From positions 10,664,001 through 10,728,000 of the forward strand of contig JAKZAN010000007.1 in NCBI GenBank assembly GCA_023053545.1: a stretch of 64,000 nt of DNA, in the 5' to 3' direction. Below, in pieces: positions 61,201 through 64,000 of this stretch. How positions within the stretch are numbered: position 1 is the first letter of the stretch; each line of letters begins with the position of its first letter. Position numbers and translations under genes: made by a program. Source of the DNA: Lepidurus packardi. Its lineage: Eukaryota; Arthropoda; Branchiopoda; Notostraca; Triopsidae. The notes under the pieces were generated by a model. It did not search any database and was not told the DNA's origin. It worked only from the letters and a program-made list of their open reading frames with translations.

Positions 61201-64000
61201 CCTCGTAGCCTAACCTAACGTAGCCGAAGCTAACCGCACCGAAGATGTGTATTTTTTGCTTCTAGCAGATTTGTTTGAAGTCACAGGGCGAAAAGTCAGA
61301 GAGAATAACTGTCTTAAATTGTTCAAAGAACATGACTGTCACGGTATTTTTTCAAGTTCTCAACCTAACCGCGTAGCCTAACCTCGTAGCCTAACCTAAC
61401 GTAGCCGAAGCTAACCGCACCGAAGATGTGTATTTTTTGCTTCTAGCAGATTTGTTTGAAGTCACAGGGCGAAAAGTCAGAGAGAATAACTGTCTTAAAT
61501 TGTTCAAAGAACATGACTGTCACGGTATTTTTTCAAGTTCTCAACCTAACCGCGTAGCCTAACCTCGTAGCCTAACCTAACGTAGCCGAAGCTAACCGCA
61601 CCGAAGATGTGTATTTTTTGCTTCTAGCAGATTTGTTTGAAGTCACAGGGCGAAAAGTCAGAGAGAATAACTGTCTTAAATTGTTCAAAGAACATGACTG
61701 TCACGGTATTTTTTCAAGTTCTCAACCTAACCGCGTAGCCTAACCTCGTAGCCTAACCTAACGTAGCCGAAGCTAACCGCACCGAAGATGTGTATTTTTT
61801 GCTTCTAGCAGATTTGTTTGAAGTCACAGGGCGAAAAGTCAGAGAGAATAACTGTCTTAAATTGTTCAAAGAACATGACTGTCACGGTATTTTTTCAAGT
61901 TCTCAACCTAACCGCGTAGCCTAACCTCGTAGCCTAACCTAACGTAGCCGAAGCTAACGGCACCGAAGATGTGTATTTTTTGCTTCTAGCAGATTTGTTT
62001 GAAGTCACAGGGAGAAAAGTCAGAGAGAATAACTGTCTTAAATTGTTCAAAGAACATGACTGTCACGGTATTTTTTCAAGTTCTCAACCTAACCGCGTAG
62101 CCTAACCTCGTAGCCTAACCTAACGTAGCCGAAGCTAACCGCACCGAAGATGTGTATTTTTTGCTTCTAGCAGATTTGTTTGAAGTCACAGGGCGAAAAG
62201 TCAGAGAGAATAACTGTCTTAAATTGTTCAAAGAACATGACTGTCACGGTATTTTTTCAATTTCTCAACCTAACCGCGTAGCCTAACCTCGTAGCCTAAC
62301 CTAACGTAGCCAAAGCTAACCGCACCGAAGATGTGTATTTTTTGCTTCTAGCAGATTTGTTTGAAGTCACAGGGCGAAAAGTCAGAGTGAATAACTGTCT
62401 TAAATTGTTCAAAGAACATGACTGTCACGGTATTTTTTCAAGTTCTCAACCTAACCGCGTAGCCTAACCTCGTAGCCTAACCTAACGTAGCCGAAGCTAA
62501 CCGCACCGAAGATGTGTATTTTTTGCTTCTAGCAGATTTGTTTGAAGTCACAGGGCGAAAAGTCAGAGAGAATAACTGTCTTAAATTGTTCAAAGAACAT
62601 GACTGTCACGGTATTTTTTCAAGTTCTCAACCTAACCGCGTAGCCTAACCTCGTAGCCTAACCTAACGTAGCCGAAGCTAACCGCACCGAAGATGTGTAT
62701 TTTTTGCTTCTAGCAGATTTGTTTGAAGTCACAGGGCGAAAAGTCAGAGAGAATAACTGTCTTAAATTGTTCAAAGAACATGACTGTCACGGTATTTTTT
62801 CAAGTTCTCAACCTAACCGCGTAGCCTAACCTCGTAGCCTAACCTAACGTAGCCGAAGCTAACCGCACCGAAGATGTGTATTTTTTGCTTCTAGCAGATT
62901 GTTTGAAGTCACAGGGCGAAAAGTCAGAGAGAATAACTGTCTTAAATTGTTCAAAGAACATGACTGTCACGGTATTTTTTCAAGTTCTCAACCTAACCGC
63001 GTAGCCTAACCTCGTAGCCTAACCTAACGTAGCCGAAGCTAACCGCACCGAAGATGTGTATTTTTTGCTTCTAGCAGATTTGTTTGAAGTCACAGGGCGA
63101 AAAGTCAGAGAGAATAACTGTCTTAAATTGTTCAAAGAACATGACTGTCACGGTATTTTTTCAAGTTCTCAACCTAACCGCTTAGCCTAACCTCGTAGCC
63201 TAACCTAACGTAGCCGAAGCTAACCGCACCGAAGATGTGTATTTTTTGCTTCTAGCAGATTTGTTTGAAGTCACAGGGCGAAAAGTCAGAGAGAATAACT
63301 GTCTTAAATTGTTCAAAGAACATGACTGTCACGGTATTTTTTCAAGTTCTCAACCTAACCGCGTAGCCTAACCTCGTAGCCTAACCTAACGTAGCCGAAG
63401 CTAACGGCACCGAAGATGTGTATTTTTTGCTTCTAGCAGATTTGTTTGAAGTCACAGGGCGAAAAGTCAGAGAGAATAACTGTCTTAAATTGTTCAAAGA
63501 ACATGACTGTCACGGTATTTTTTCAAGTTCTCAACCTAACCGCGTAGCCTAACCTCGTAGCCTAACCTAACGTAGCCGAAGCTAACCGCACCGAAGATGT
63601 GTATTTTTTGCTTCTAGCAGATTTGTTTGAAGTCACAGGGCGAAAAGTCAGAGAGAATAACTGTCTTAAATTGTTCAAAGAACATGACTGTCACGGTATT
63701 TTTTCAAGTTCTCAACCTAACCGCGTAGCCTAACCTCGTAGCCTAACCTAACGTAGCCGAAGCTAACGGCACCGAAGATGTGTATTTTTTGCTTCTAGCA
63801 GATTTGTTTGAAGTCACAGGGCGAAAAGTCAGAGAGAATAACTGTCTTAAATTGTTCAAAGAACATGACTGTCACGGTATTTTTTCAAGTTCTCAACCTA
63901 ACCGCGTAGCCTAACCTCGTAGCCTAACCTAACGTAGCCGAACCTAACCGCACTGAAGATGTGTATTTTTTGCTTCTAGCAGATTTGTTTGAAGTCACAG
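52211..64000. repeat. Tandem satellite array, 181-bp monomer (153-bp variants), about 66 copies, running off the window
   Basis: The monomer starts ATGTGTATTTTTTGCTTCTAG and contains GAAGTCACAGGG, AGAGAGAATAACTGTC, the 13-bp palindrome TGTTCAAAGAACA and then a block of telomere-like units (CAACCTAACCGCGTAGCCTAA, AGCCTAACCTAACGTAGCC). From about 54,000 on, monomers repeat every 181 bp with very few changes. Between 52,400 and 53,900 many monomers are 153 bp, lacking 28 bp of the CCTAA block, and carry more substitutions, as expected at the edge of an array. A few monomers have single changes (AGTGAATAAC, GCTAACGGCACC, one 1-base deletion at about 62,900). It is non-coding: 181 is not a multiple of 3 and stops fall in every frame across monomers. 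Confidence 0.98.

Noticed and set aside
52211-64000. CRISPR array or protein-repeat gene
   Set aside because: The regular repeats have no unique spacers, the setting is an intron-rich eukaryotic genome, and no frame stays open.
52211-64000. Authentic telomere
   Set aside because: CCTAA units are interrupted by CGTAG/GCGTAGC linkers and 125 bp of unique sequence in every monomer. It is a satellite with telomere-like parts, not (TTAGG)n.

Overview
This window is nuclear DNA from an arthropod. The genes have many short introns (mostly about 50-90 bp, GT-AG with a few GC-AG). A takeout/JHBP-family gene is present, and the arthropod telomere unit TTAGG (CCTAA on the + strand) appears both inside a gene and throughout a satellite array. 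A Wnt ligand that looks most like Wnt4, a subfamily generally regarded as lost from insects, hints at a non-insect lineage such as a crustacean. I cannot name the species.

Positions 1-48,000 are gene-dense and carry mostly conserved housekeeping genes. In order: the 3' half of troponin I (+); aspartylglucosaminidase AGA (-); a CSK-type tyrosine kinase without a visible SH3 domain (-); a TPR/membrane protein (+); mitochondrial ribosomal protein L34 (-); acireductone dioxygenase ADI1 (-); mitochondrial thiamine pyrophosphate carrier SLC25A19 (+); TMEM33 (-); TP53BP1 (-); a possible small membrane-protein gene (-); a Wnt gene lacking its first exon (+); DDA1 (-); exocyst subunit Sec6/EXOC3 (-); a takeout/JHBP-like gene (+); a WRN-type RecQ helicase (-); a truncated second copy of the takeout-like gene (+); CNOT7/Pop2 deadenylase (-); PPIP5K/Vip1 (+); DDX49 (+); and RanGAP1 (-). 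I assembled splice models by hand from splice sites and protein conservation. For every multi-exon model with both ends in the window the exon lengths sum to a whole number of codons.

From about 48 kb the character changes. A 2.5-kb element bounded by CAGTGTTGTGTAAT inverted termini and a perfect 8-bp target duplication (hAT-like) is followed by a tandem satellite. The satellite fills 52.2 kb to the window end: about 66 copies of a 181-bp monomer, with 153-bp variants at the left edge. Each monomer carries a cluster of telomere-like CCTAA units.

The most striking observations are: (1) exactly four TTAGG units (20 bp) inserted in the last coding exon of the WRN-type helicase, shifting the frame and cutting off a lysine-rich tail; (2) the telomere-like satellite; (3) a WRN helicase with no exonuclease domain; (4) a troponin I gene with three or four added exons for a Pro/Ala/Glu-rich tail; and (5) the intact-ended hAT-like element. 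The genes do not form an operon or a single pathway. Several neighbours are divergent and closely spaced (CSK/TPR, ADI1/SLC25A19), so shared promoter regions are likely.
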